From: Enterovibrio baiacu
GTDB lineage: Bacteria > Pseudomonadota > Gammaproteobacteria > Enterobacterales > Vibrionaceae
Direction: 5' to 3'
Assembly: GCF_004120195.1 (NCBI RefSeq)
Contig: NZ_SCHN01000010.1
Coordinates: forward strand, 1-64,000
DNA length: 64,000 bases
The stretch's first letter is position 1; the number at the start of each line of letters is the position of its first letter. Made by a program: the position numbers and the translations under genes. Shown here in pieces: positions 38,836-47,415 of this stretch. The notes below the pieces were generated by a model. The model was given only the letters and a program-made list of their open reading frames with translations. It was not told the origin of the DNA and did not search any database.

Positions 38836-39165
38836 ATGCTCATAAGAAAGCCAAACGTAACCATTTTGCTTAAGGAAGGGAAAGGGGATTTACGCGACCT
38901 ATTCATACGAGATGACTACGTATCTTCTTGACCATGGTTTTGGCCTGTCATCAAGCATTCGCATAACTTTAGAAACTGCAGCCTTGGAAGTGAACTCCTA
39001 ATTCGCGCGATAGAGCATTGCAAGGGTTTGGGTTGCACCCAAATCGATGGCTGGATGCATGGGGATATAAAGAGATTGAGGTTGTTTTACGAGCGATTCG
39101 GTTTCAAAACATCTGGTATTGTTATCTCACTAACCTTAAAAGACTTCAGGAAAAACGAGCTGTGA
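38836..39165 (+). pseudogene. GNAT acetyltransferase remnant with in-frame stop
   Basis: One frame runs from the ATG at 38836 to the TGA at 39163 and is broken only by a TGA at 38929-38931. The second half reads GSELLIRAIEHCKGLGC and RLFYERFGFKTSG, the acetyl-CoA loop side and the YE(K/R)xGF motif of GNAT enzymes; the part before the stop (DLRDLFIRDDYVSS) fits the strand ahead of motif A. The total of 109 codons is short for a GNAT, and the GxGxG loop is poorly kept, so the gene is decayed. Confidence 0.6.
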
Positions 39166-39229
39166 TCGCCTTCTCGAGAGAAACACTCCATGACTAAACA
39201 ATAAAGGCTGCATTGTGAAGAAAATGGTT

Positions 39230-39862
39230 TTATACCAAAAGACCCATCAAAAAGAAGCACCAACCCACCATCATTAATATGAACACCGCTGAGCTGATTC
39301 TATGCAGAAAAGAGGCAATTTTTTCAGGTATCCCAAATAACTCAATAAGGGCCGCACCACCATTCATAAATGTAAATGGGAAGAGATTGATTGCTGCGAG
39401 TTTAATCGCAACCAAAGAGAACACTTGCATGGGCGCTTCATTCACCAATACAGCTTTAATTTGCTCATAATAGAGGGCACTTAAACCGGGTACTCCGCTA
39501 AATAGAAACTGCTCAAATCCCGAAGCTAAAGATGCAAAGGCCTGAACACCAGAAAGCAAGAGTGAAATAGCGACGAGAACAAAGCTTCCTGAAAGAATGA
39601 TAGAAGCCCTTACCCAGCGACTTTGATGATCAAATGCTTTTGACATTTGTTCAGTGTCGATTTCATCTACGCGAGAGTCTAAAAGCTTAACCATGCCAGT
39701 AAAAGGCAAACAGCGTATCTCTATTTTTCGATATTTAAAAAGCGTTGGACCTAAGCCAATGATTATCTTACGTACTTCGACACCATAGCGCTCCGCAACA
39801 AACGCCATCGTTAGAATGTGAATTGAAGTCAGAAAAGCCAACGAGACAAAGAGGAAATCCAT
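39230..39862 (-). CDS. RseP-like M50 membrane protein lacking the protease motifs
   Basis: 210 residues with about four hydrophobic segments (2-20, 85-115, 148-165, 188-208). The stretch SIHILTMAFVAERYGVEVRK, followed by IIIGLGPTLFKY, aligns without gaps to the start of RseP-type site-2 proteases, where the zinc motif is HEFGH. Here it reads His15-Ile-Leu-Thr-Met19. The second site, NLFP...LDGG in RseP, reads INLFPFTFMNGG with Asn167 for the metal-binding Asp. Three of the four key residues are thus missing, so it is probably a catalytically dead relative, and no PDZ domain is present. A binding or regulatory role at the membrane is inferred. Confidence 0.72.
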   Translation of the reverse strand: MDFLFVSLAFLTSIHILTMAFVAERYGVEVRKIIIGLGPTLFKYRKIEIRCLPFTGMVKLLDSRVDEIDTEQMSKAFDHQSRWVRASIILSGSFVLVAISLLLSGVQAFASLASGFEQFLFSGVPGLSALYYEQIKAVLVNEAPMQVFSLVAIKLAAINLFPFTFMNGGAALIELFGIPEKIASFLHRISSAVFILMMVGWCFFLMGLLV

Positions 39863-39999
39863 AGCTACCTTGAATATTCGTTACGAGGTTTAAAAGCAGG
39901 ATCAAAAGTCTAACAATTTATCACGCATCATTTTCTCTAAGATATTGGAAAAATTGATGAAAATTCCACATTTAACGTCGGGATATTTCATCTTCTCCC
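39863..39999. other. Short intergenic stretch containing a duplication edge
   Basis: The 714-bp repeat begins at 39983 with the first three codons (ATGAAATAT on the minus strand) of the GNAT gene seen intact at 41841-42287. Beyond them the frame runs into unrelated sequence and stops after 29 codons. Confidence 0.55.
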
Positions 40000-40377
40000 C
40001 TATCCAAGTTTCCACGGTGGGTTTAATCGGTTTTCACCCGCCCAATATAGCTTAATTTTATTTCCTGACGGATCGCTCAGGCTTGCTTCTCTCCAAAGGA
40101 AGGATTGATCTACCGGGTCATGGTCAAACTGAACGCCTTTTGACTTGAGTTCATCCACCCACTTATCGAGTTCTTGGTGCTCAAAATACACAACGCCTCT
40201 GGAGGGTAAGCCCTCTTTATCGGGGTCAAGATAGACAGAAAATGAAGCATCACCGTCAGGGAAGGCAAATCGCGCATAATGGTCATCTGCGACGATCTGT
40301 ATTAACCCCAATGTCTTGTAGAACGCAACGGCTTCCTCGATATCATTCACGGCCAGTGTCACTTGGTTTAGGTTCAT
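40000..40377 (-). CDS. VOC (glyoxalase/bleomycin-resistance fold) protein, copy A
   Basis: 125 residues, two beta-alpha-beta-beta-beta units. MNLNQVTLAVNDIEEAVAFYKTLGL and DPSGNKIKLYW are the family start and end. The usual metal ligands are not all kept: the first-strand His is Gln and the last-strand Glu is Lys, so a metal-dependent lyase is unlikely, and a binding or dioxygenase-unlike role is open. It differs from the paralogue at 42296-42673 at about five positions. In that copy a GNAT gene follows directly; here only its first codons remain. Confidence 0.85.
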   Translation of the reverse strand: MNLNQVTLAVNDIEEAVAFYKTLGLIQIVADDHYARFAFPDGDASFSVYLDPDKEGLPSRGVVYFEHQELDKWVDELKSKGVQFDHDPVDQSFLWREASLSDPSGNKIKLYWAGENRLNPPWKLG

Positions 40378-40879
40378 TTAATTTCCTTGTTCTTTTGTCC
40401 ATTGCGTTGTAAATACTGGAGTCGATTCATGCGAGTCGCTGCTTTTTAGAACGCTTCTATTGATAACAATACATGAGTAACAGTGTGCATGTAAGCATCT
40501 AATTATGCTGCGAAAAAACCATCAGATCATGGATTCAGCCCCATAAAACAACAAAACCACCTTAACGATGGTCTTGTTGTTGCGAGGACGAGAAGGTGAC
40601 ATTTCCTCTGAAATCTACAGATATCTGGTATGCAGGAAAATCACGAAAAGATTTCCCTAATCACCTAGCTCAAAATTGGACAGAAGTGTGTTAGAGGGCG
40701 TGCGCGCTACCATCTGTTTTGGATTAGTTTAATTTGGGAGAAATGAGCTTGTCGCGTGGATTGCTATACATAAGGAGAAACAACAGCAGCTTTCACTTAA
40801 CTTAACCTCAGCACCTAGGTGTATCCCCGTCATCGCAATAGCCTAGCACGTCAGTCTTGGAGAGCGATTTTATAGGGTA
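40378..40879. other. Intergenic region, mostly repeat copy A
   Basis: 502 bp without a credible gene. It has the upstream part of the VOC repeat, a terminator hairpin (40548-40581) and about 180 bp of unrelated sequence before the next gene. Confidence 0.55.
40548..40581 (-). terminator. Terminator hairpin in repeat copy A
   Basis: AACAACAAAACCACC pairs imperfectly with TGGTCTTGTTGTT; on the minus strand it ends in GTTTTGTTGTTTTA. It would end transcripts from 40880-41446. Confidence 0.6.
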
Positions 40880-41446
40880 TTATTGGTCTTTAACCTCAAA
40901 GGCATTTAGCCATTTATCACCCCATAGATATCTGGCAATCCAATATCTATTAGGCTCAATAATTTCGGGATCTAATTTCAAATTATCGATTAGTTTCAGC
41001 ATGTTGAGCTCTATAGTATCAGCACCTAATGCTTGAAAAATTTCATCTTTTGCTGTCAAAGCATATGCATCTTCTTCATAGATATTGAAAAAGAAATCAC
41101 CACTTTCATTTGTGATTATATGGCACATACCTATGAAACCTTCGGCTGCAACAAGACCTCTAAAGTAATTTGCATCTCTATTTTCTCTAACGTTTTCTAA
41201 TACGAACCAATCGCCAATTTTATCCGAACTGTAATCTGGGATTGGGAATGCAATAAACGTTGATATCAGTTCTTTTTCAATTAGCCTATCTAGAAGGCTG
41301 TAGGCATGATGAAAATCATCAAAGTAAATCCTAGATGACATGCCTTGGGCTTCGCAGCAAATATCGAGCATCGGTAGATATCGATACTCCTTATTGATGT
41401 ATTTTTTGCCAATTTCCTTGATGATATCAACGTCAGTCTTATTCAC
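40880..41446 (-). CDS. Hypothetical protein, possible ECF42 target
   Basis: I start at the GTG at 41446, which has AAGGAG seven bases upstream; a TTG six codons earlier runs through that site. The 188-residue soluble, acidic protein (VNKTDVDIIKEIGKKYINKEY..., NRYWIARYLWGDKWLNAFEV) has no family I recognise. The base composition is AT-rich like its neighbours. A second copy of the ECF42 promoter (41646-41672) points at it from 200 bp upstream, so it may belong to that regulon. Confidence 0.65.
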   Translation of the reverse strand: MNKTDVDIIKEIGKKYINKEYRYLPMLDICCEAQGMSSRIYFDDFHHAYSLLDRLIEKELISTFIAFPIPDYSSDKIGDWFVLENVRENRDANYFRGLVAAEGFIGMCHIITNESGDFFFNIYEEDAYALTAKDEIFQALGADTIELNMLKLIDNLKLDPEIIEPNRYWIARYLWGDKWLNAFEVKDQ

Positions 41447-41628
41447 TACGTATCTCCTTATCAAATGACCCGTTCGTAAATAACATTATGTTTGCTAAAT
41501 TTACCATTCCCAATCAGAGCAAACTAAGGACAGGCATGCATAAAATTCAATTCATCTTTACCACGCACCTTTGAGCCTGAAAGCACTAACGCATGCAACT
41601 GATAAGGTTATGTTTTTCTTAGCTGTCA

Positions 41629-41766
41629 ATGGTTCATGCTACAAGGACGATACCGTTCCTCAATTTTCGACATGTCCCGATTTAATTTATGTTTTTTTTC
41701 TAAATCTAGGCGAGAAAACGGGAAGTAGGAACTTTCAATATAGCCAGAGTGGGGAGGCTGAGGTGC
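41629..41766. repeat. 138-bp repeat with ECF42 promoter, copy 2
   Basis: Second copy of 36865-37002, same orientation. The promoter hexamers are unchanged, while substitutions gather in the distal half. Confidence 0.88.
41646..41672 (-). promoter_or_regulatory. Second ECF42-type promoter
   Basis: TGTCGA (41672-41667) and CGTC (41649-41646) on the minus strand, 17 bases apart, identical to the promoter at 36882-36908. The first gene downstream starts at 41446. Confidence 0.6.
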
Positions 41767-41840
41767 ATTAGAGGGGAGACGATCACTAAGGATTGCGGTG
41801 TTTTGGGGCAACCCCTCAATGGCAGATGTCGAATGCAGAA

Positions 41841-42287
41841 CTAAAGGACTTTGTAGAGCCTCAACATGTCTTGATGCTGGATGCCATGTTCAAAGATAGG
41901 CTCGGAATAGTTGCGCAGAAAATGGTCTTTCACCACGGAGTCCACGCGAAAACCAAGCCGCTGATAATAGGTCAATTGATACCCAAATGTCCCCGTACCC
42001 AACTCGACGCGCGTGACGCCTTTGTTGGGTAACTGCGATAGCACAAAGGTGAGAAGCGCTGAGCCAATGCCTTGACCTTGATACTCGGGATAAACGGACA
42101 CGTTATAGATTTCGGCAAGGCCGTCATTCAGAGATTTCACGACACAAGCGGCGAGGATTCGCGCATTGTCGGAGGCAGTAAAGCACCATGAATCTGATAA
42201 ATACGATGAAATACTCGCTTCAGATGGATCGGCTTCGAGGAGCAAATCGAGCGGAATATCACTGCTTTTAGCTTCGATATATTTCAT
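41841..42287 (-). CDS. GNAT-family N-acetyltransferase
   Basis: 148 residues. IYNVSVYPEYQGQGIGSALLTFVLSQL has the acetyl-CoA loop QGQGIGS (motif A), and YYQRLGFRVDS is motif B. It transfers an acetyl group from acetyl-CoA to an unknown amine substrate. It starts eight bases after the VOC gene stop and is most likely co-transcribed with it. Confidence 0.88.
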   Translation of the reverse strand: MKYIEAKSSDIPLDLLLEADPSEASISSYLSDSWCFTASDNARILAACVVKSLNDGLAEIYNVSVYPEYQGQGIGSALLTFVLSQLPNKGVTRVELGTGTFGYQLTYYQRLGFRVDSVVKDHFLRNYSEPIFEHGIQHQDMLRLYKVL

Positions 42288-42295
42288 CTTCTCCC

Positions 42296-42673
42296 CTATT
42301 CAAGTTTCCACGGTGGGTTTAATCGGTTTTCACCTGCCCAATATAGCTTAATTTTGTTTCCCGATGGATCGCTCAGGCTTGCTTCTCTCCAAAGGAAAGA
42401 TTGATCTATCGGGTCATGGTCAAACGGAACGCCTTTTGACTTGAGTTCATCCACCCACTTATCGAGTTCTTGATGCTCAAAATACACAACGCCTCTGGAG
42501 GGTAAGCCCTCTTTATCGGGGTCAAGATAGACAGAAAATGAAGCATCACCGTCAGGGAAGGCAAATCGCGCATAGTGGTCATCTGCGACGATCTGTATTA
42601 AGCCCAGCTTTTTGTAGAACGTAACGGCTTCCTCGATATCATTCACAGCGAGTGTCACTTGGTTTAGGTTCAT
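42296..42673 (-). CDS. VOC (glyoxalase/bleomycin-resistance fold) protein, copy B
   Basis: 125 residues, the paralogue of 40000-40377 with about five changes (for example Ala to Thr and Thr to Lys near AVTFYKKLG, Gln to Pro in GVPFDHDP, Gly to Glu at the end). The same substitutions at the metal-ligand positions occur, so both copies share the non-canonical site. Here the GNAT gene follows by eight bases in an operon. Confidence 0.85.
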   Translation of the reverse strand: MNLNQVTLAVNDIEEAVTFYKKLGLIQIVADDHYARFAFPDGDASFSVYLDPDKEGLPSRGVVYFEHQELDKWVDELKSKGVPFDHDPIDQSFLWREASLSDPSGNKIKLYWAGENRLNPPWKLE

Positions 42674-43284
42674 TTACTTTCCTTGTTCTCTTGTCCATTG
42701 CGTTGTAAATACTGGAGTCGATTCATGCGAGTTGCTGCTTTTTAGAACGCCTCCTATTGATAACAATACATGAGTGACAGTTTACATGTAAGCATCTAAT
42801 TATTAATGGAAAACACCATCAATCCATGGATTCAGCCCCATAAAAAAACAAAACCACCTTAACGGTGGTCTTGTTGTTGCGAGGACGAGAAGGTGACATT
42901 TCCTCTGAAATCTACAGATATCTGGTATGCAGGAAAATTACGAAAAGATTTCCCTAATCACCTAGCTCAAAATTGGACAAAAGTAAGTTAGAAAAGAAGT
43001 TCATCCATTAGTTCGGTTACTAACCTCAAACGATTAGAATTTCTATTATTTTAACTTGGGCTAACTAGCGTTTATATAATACTAACATCCCGTTTGGATC
43101 AGATATTTAAATGTATTCATAGTGATGAGCATATTTTAGGCTGAAAAGAATTTAGCTCAAACCTAAGCTGACAGTCTCCGATTTAAAAAATCGTGTAACT
43201 GTCAAATCAAGTCTGAGCTAGTACAATGTTTGAAAATTTTTCAATTGACTCAACAAAGTGAAATTATGGTTCTTGAACTATCAA
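42674..43284. other. Intergenic region downstream of the STAND gene
   Basis: 611 bp without a gene. The left 320 bp belong to repeat copy B. The right part is AT-rich, with a nested inverted repeat at 43170-43203 (GACAGT...CGATTT / AAATCG...ACTGTC) that could end the STAND transcript. Confidence 0.5.
42843..42876 (-). terminator. Terminator hairpin in repeat copy B
   Basis: ACAAAACCACC pairs with GGTGGTCTTGT (one G-T pair), with a T-rich end on the minus strand. Confidence 0.6.
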
Positions 43285-46200
43285 CTACCACTCAAACCTC
43301 TCATTGCTCTCTGAGTCACGTTCTGCTTCTCTTTCGTATTCACTAGCAATGTATGCTTCCCATTGAGCTTTTTTTGCAACCCCCCATTTTGATATATCTT
43401 CGTTAGTTGAATCTATCAAGGGTTGAAATAAAGCTAATCGAGACTCAAGTACCTGGGCTCTTGAACCTGTACACCCATTTGGACTGAAGCTGGATAAGTA
43501 TTTATCCAAAACCACAGCTGGTTCTGGACAAGCTTGTAACAATTCGACCGCTAATTGTGTCCACTCAACAGTTTTTTCATTTGATTGATATGGCGTAATT
43601 ATAGATGCGAGCGCTGGGTAACTATCTCTACCATTGTTTTTACACCAATCTAGCGTGCTTTTGTTATCAATTTTAGAGAAAGGACTTACTTTCTTGTCAA
43701 ATCTACCTTTTATAGCGTTCCTTATCTGGCACTCGATTTCACTGCTTTTACCAATAAAAACTTCAAGAGCTAATATTGGGTGTAACTGAATAACTGTAGA
43801 CATAAATTCAGGGAAATCATATCTGCCGATAATATGAGCCAAAATTTTCACTTTAATTGCTTTTAGAACAGTCAAAGCACTTTCTTCATTTGTACCATCA
43901 CAAAAGCAGACATTGGCTATTTGGGTTAAACTATAATCGCTGCCTCCGGAAGCCCCTTGTTCTTCTGAGTAATCAAATGATGCTAAAAGTGATGCAGATT
44001 TCTCTTTAAGCAAATCTGAAACAACATAGTTTTCGTTTTGCTTTAGTCCATGAAAGCGCATTGATAGTATTTCTATCGCAACTGCCTGGCCGTCTTTTTG
44101 TTTCCAAATTAAATCTAACATTTCACTTAGCTGATCGTCGGCTATTGGTTCGTGACTGCGACCACATGCTAAGTTTCTATACATCCAAACTGGAGATGTG
44201 TTTTCTTTTAATGCTTTAAGTATTCGAGCAATTGCATCTTGGTCGATAACGTAACTCAGTTGGACTAATATAAAGTATTGCTTGAGTTCAGGGTGTTTTA
44301 TGAATTCATCTAAGAAAGTATTGGTAAGGTTGATATTAACTTTCGAGAGGTGCTTAATTTGTCCACATAAGAAGTTAATGTTTCTTTCTTTTTCAGGGGC
44401 TTTTTCTAATGCAGAAACAGTCAAAGCTAATAACTCTTTGTTTTTATCCGTTCCTTCTGCGCAGCCTTCTCCAAATTCAAATAAGTTAGAGCTAGAACCA
44501 CTGTATGATAGAAGTTCAGTCAACATAGATTGAAGTAACTCACTATTAGTACTTGCTACTTTTACTCCCAAATCTATAGAGTATTGCTGTCCTTTTTTAT
44601 AACCACGCTCAATTACAACACCATCCTCATCGTATTCTTCTAAATCATGAAATTTCCATTTATCAGCCAATACATACATGTTTATATCGTCTAATAAGGA
44701 CTTAGGTGATAATTGCTTTGCGATTGATTGCAACCTTTGTATTTCTGTTTCTATGGAAGTTTTGCAGTCCCATTTTAAGATATCATGAATGGCAGAAAAG
44801 CCATCAGCCCACATTCCTAAAGTGCTTATTTTTATACAAGTATTTTCAATTAAATCTCTTAAGTTATTTTGTCGCCATAAGCTACGCAGGTTTTTGGCTA
44901 GTACTTTTTGGGCTCGCTCTGACTGGGGAGTTTTATTAATAATAAATTCAGATGTATATTCAATGAACAACCGATACCAGTCTGAAACATCTTGGTTGGT
45001 TTTTGGTCTGTAACCAAAGTCTCTTGGGTTCGCACCAAAATCAAAGCTATGGCTTGAGGAAAAGTGCCAAGCTTCAAGAGATGAATCTAAAAGTTCGAAA
45101 GCTAGCTCTATACTAGGCTCGGTAGCGGTAGAAATTAAATTTTTTATAATATCTAAACGCTGCTCCTTGGTTGCATGAGTTCCAGATAAATAAAGTTGAA
45201 ACAATGACTTTAAAATATCTCTGATAGAGTTGTAATTTTCGGCTTTATCTTCTGATAGAGTAAATTTGCATAACAATTTGGCACATATATCAAAATATTG
45301 TTCATCATAAGCAATAGATCTGATAAGCCTTGTTATTTCTGTAAATTGTTTATTTTTTCGTGTACAAAATTCAGGCTGTTTAGCTAAATTTTCAATGTGA
45401 AGTAAAACTTCTTTAGTTGAAATAGGTGCTATATTGGTGAGCAATAACCAAGCAAGTTCACTTTTTCCTTCGGCGAACAGTTTATGTAACAATCCATCTT
45501 CATTTAACCAATCATTAACGATGATTTTGGCTTCTTCACATTTAGATAAGTAGCCCAACCTCCTTGAGAAGGATTTTAGTAAGCGTTCATCTGTTGCTTC
45601 ATTAATGTTATCAGAAATAACACCTGTACTTATATTTTCTAACGCATACTTTGATAACCTATTCGCGATTGGGTGCGGTAAAACTGCCATCCATTTACTT
45701 CGTTGCTGAACTAAATTTCGACGCTTTAGCTCTTTAGCTGATTCATAAATATCTCTTGGTGGAATTTCTGATAAGTTACTGAGGAAAGTAATATCATCAC
45801 TATAAGTCTTCTCACTGTTAATTTGGAATGAATAAACTAGTGAAAGATATTGAGCGGCTGTTTCGAGTGACTTTTCATTAGCATGACGTTGGTAAAATAG
45901 CCTTTTAAATAGTTCTTCATCCCTTAAACTTGAGATGTTTTCGTCTTTGCCTATTGTTTCAGCTAAAGCCAAAGCTATTCTTGAGTTACCACCTGAAAAT
46001 TCACTAATTGTTCTAGCGTTTTGCTGACCTAGATGCTGATATCTAGCGTTAAGTATTTTTTCTATAAGCTCAATTGAAGATGGTTCTAAAGAGAATACTT
46101 CAGTTTGCTCTGGTTGATCTTCTCTTAAATCATATTCGACAGTCAATAAATTGGTGTTGCTACTTTCAGTGCTGCATAAGGTTGTAAGAGATCTATGTAG

Positions 46201-47415
46201 GTCAGGTGGACAGTTATCTATAATTAAAATTGCTTTTCGACCTTCGCCAGCGATTTTTTCAGCTAAAGCTTGAGGTGTTGGTTTTGGGCCATTTGCCATA
46301 TCAGTATAAAATACAGCCTTGTGGGGCAAAGGGTTTTCACCAATGCGCTCATCAAATAAGGCTTGAACGAACCTAGTTTTTCCAACACCAGATAAACCAA
46401 CAAGTCTAATAGACGCTTTTCGCTCTAATAACTTGTTTCTAATAAGGTTCAAGCCGTCTAAACCTTTAAGCCCTTCATTATTGCTTGAAGATGAATCAAG
46501 CAATCTAACCTGGTCATCAACGAAATATTCACCGGATGTCCCATGGGGGCAATGTGCCCAGTTATTATATCCTTCCCATGAGTTTGTATCGTTATAAAAC
46601 CTAGAGTTTATCCATAGCTCATGAAACTCTCTTTTTTTTTGAGATAAAAAGCCTTTTATGTGCGTGTAAATCTCGTCATTTTTATCATTTGGCTTGCATA
46701 TGTTTTCATGACTAACTGAAATAGGGATAGCTCTAACACCTGCTATTCCTGGATCGGCACTGTCAGGTTTAACAACTGTGACAATACCGTACATTTTTTC
46801 AGTTTCTGTTAGAACAAGATGCCTTATATCTTTATGCTGACACCAATCTCTATACCAAGTATTCAGCTCTCTTAAGTTAGGATCATTTCTGCTTAAAGAT
46901 GCAGCAACAATAGATGGTTGTTGAAATGTAAAACATCTCAACAGGCCTTTGGCAAAAATATTATGGCCATGAACCGCAATATCTGAGCCGAGGTGAGGCG
47001 TTCCTAAAAAGGCTACACCAGAAACTCTGCCCAAAAATTGTTTTACTTCGACTCTATTAGTTTGATCATTAGCTATTCTAAGTATCTGCTTTGTGATTAA
47101 CCCTCCAAGACTATGGCAAACAAATATTATTTCTCCTTCGGCTAATTCGGGAACTTTTAATATGTGCTCAAATATATTTACAGCGAGATCTGGTATGCCC
47201 ATTCCTGAGCTATCAAATTTAAGCTTGGGAGCGTCATATTCCACTGTCCATATATTTAGGTCACAATTATCTTCAGCTAACCAAATTGGCCAAGCTTCAT
47301 CTTTAGATCCCTTTTTAAGCCATGTGCCATTTGCGTCTCCACCTAATCCATGTAGAAAAATAACATGGATATCTTTTATCTCATTAGAGCCTGTCCTAAG
47401 TACTATCTTTGCCAC
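43285..47415 (-). CDS. Alpha/beta-hydrolase fused to a STAND-type NTPase; candidate defence protein
   Basis: 1376 residues with a GTG start. Residues 1-260 are a lipase-like alpha/beta-hydrolase: VIFLHGLGG (19-26, oxyanion HG), the nucleophile elbow CHSLGG (Ser102), an acid near Asp217-Asp221 and His236 (SVSHEN). Fungal and SERAC1-type proteins look alike. A P-loop NTPase follows: Walker A GLSGVGKT (340-347), Walker B AILIID (395-400), and a winged-helix segment ending in VLPHPIANRL (about 590). Residues 620-1370 are helical and repeat-like. Effector, NTPase switch and long sensor in that order is the STAND design used by Avs and other anti-phage proteins and by fungal NLRs. The gene is AT-rich, alone and in an accessory region. 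A role in phage defence is inferred, not shown. Confidence 0.85.
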   Translation of the reverse strand: MAKIVLRTGSNEIKDIHVIFLHGLGGDANGTWLKKGSKDEAWPIWLAEDNCDLNIWTVEYDAPKLKFDSSGMGIPDLAVNIFEHILKVPELAEGEIIFVCHSLGGLITKQILRIANDQTNRVEVKQFLGRVSGVAFLGTPHLGSDIAVHGHNIFAKGLLRCFTFQQPSIVAASLSRNDPNLRELNTWYRDWCQHKDIRHLVLTETEKMYGIVTVVKPDSADPGIAGVRAIPISVSHENICKPNDKNDEIYTHIKGFLSQKKREFHELWINSRFYNDTNSWEGYNNWAHCPHGTSGEYFVDDQVRLLDSSSSNNEGLKGLDGLNLIRNKLLERKASIRLVGLSGVGKTRFVQALFDERIGENPLPHKAVFYTDMANGPKPTPQALAEKIAGEGRKAILIIDNCPPDLHRSLTTLCSTESSNTNLLTVEYDLREDQPEQTEVFSLEPSSIELIEKILNARYQHLGQQNARTISEFSGGNSRIALALAETIGKDENISSLRDEELFKRLFYQRHANEKSLETAAQYLSLVYSFQINSEKTYSDDITFLSNLSEIPPRDIYESAKELKRRNLVQQRSKWMAVLPHPIANRLSKYALENISTGVISDNINEATDERLLKSFSRRLGYLSKCEEAKIIVNDWLNEDGLLHKLFAEGKSELAWLLLTNIAPISTKEVLLHIENLAKQPEFCTRKNKQFTEITRLIRSIAYDEQYFDICAKLLCKFTLSEDKAENYNSIRDILKSLFQLYLSGTHATKEQRLDIIKNLISTATEPSIELAFELLDSSLEAWHFSSSHSFDFGANPRDFGYRPKTNQDVSDWYRLFIEYTSEFIINKTPQSERAQKVLAKNLRSLWRQNNLRDLIENTCIKISTLGMWADGFSAIHDILKWDCKTSIETEIQRLQSIAKQLSPKSLLDDINMYVLADKWKFHDLEEYDEDGVVIERGYKKGQQYSIDLGVKVASTNSELLQSMLTELLSYSGSSSNLFEFGEGCAEGTDKNKELLALTVSALEKAPEKERNINFLCGQIKHLSKVNINLTNTFLDEFIKHPELKQYFILVQLSYVIDQDAIARILKALKENTSPVWMYRNLACGRSHEPIADDQLSEMLDLIWKQKDGQAVAIEILSMRFHGLKQNENYVVSDLLKEKSASLLASFDYSEEQGASGGSDYSLTQIANVCFCDGTNEESALTVLKAIKVKILAHIIGRYDFPEFMSTVIQLHPILALEVFIGKSSEIECQIRNAIKGRFDKKVSPFSKIDNKSTLDWCKNNGRDSYPALASIITPYQSNEKTVEWTQLAVELLQACPEPAVVLDKYLSSFSPNGCTGSRAQVLESRLALFQPLIDSTNEDISKWGVAKKAQWEAYIASEYEREAERDSESNERFEW

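Larger units (their letters stand above)
39983..40696. repeat. 714-bp repeat carrying a VOC gene, copy A
   Basis: It matches 42279-42992 over its whole length at roughly 93-95 % by eye, including the VOC gene, its upstream region and a terminator. Both copies face the same way and lie 2.3 kb apart. Confidence 0.88.
41447..41840. other. Intergenic region with promoter repeat copy 2
   Basis: 394 bp with no gene. About 180 bp of unrecognised sequence lies next to the hypothetical gene, followed by the 138-bp repeat and a short tail behind the GNAT gene. Confidence 0.55.
42279..42992. repeat. 714-bp repeat carrying a VOC gene, copy B
   Basis: Partner of 39983-40696. Because the GNAT gene is whole on this side, copy B is probably the parent. 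Confidence 0.85.

Noticed and set aside
39896-39991. 29-codon frame starting at the repeat edge
   Set aside because: It begins with the copied first codons of the GNAT gene and runs into unrelated sequence; likely an accidental frame.
41793-42032. Plus-strand frame opposite the GNAT gene
   Set aside because: It is antisense to clear acetyltransferase motifs and has no support of its own.
36865-42992. Integron cassette array
   Set aside because: Small genes and repeats suggested one, but no attC/VCR-like palindromic 3' sites or integrase occur, and genes lie on both strands.
43285-47415. Two-gene reading of the STAND locus (separate lipase and ATPase)
   Set aside because: The frame is continuous, with no stop or start signal between the hydrolase and the P-loop parts.
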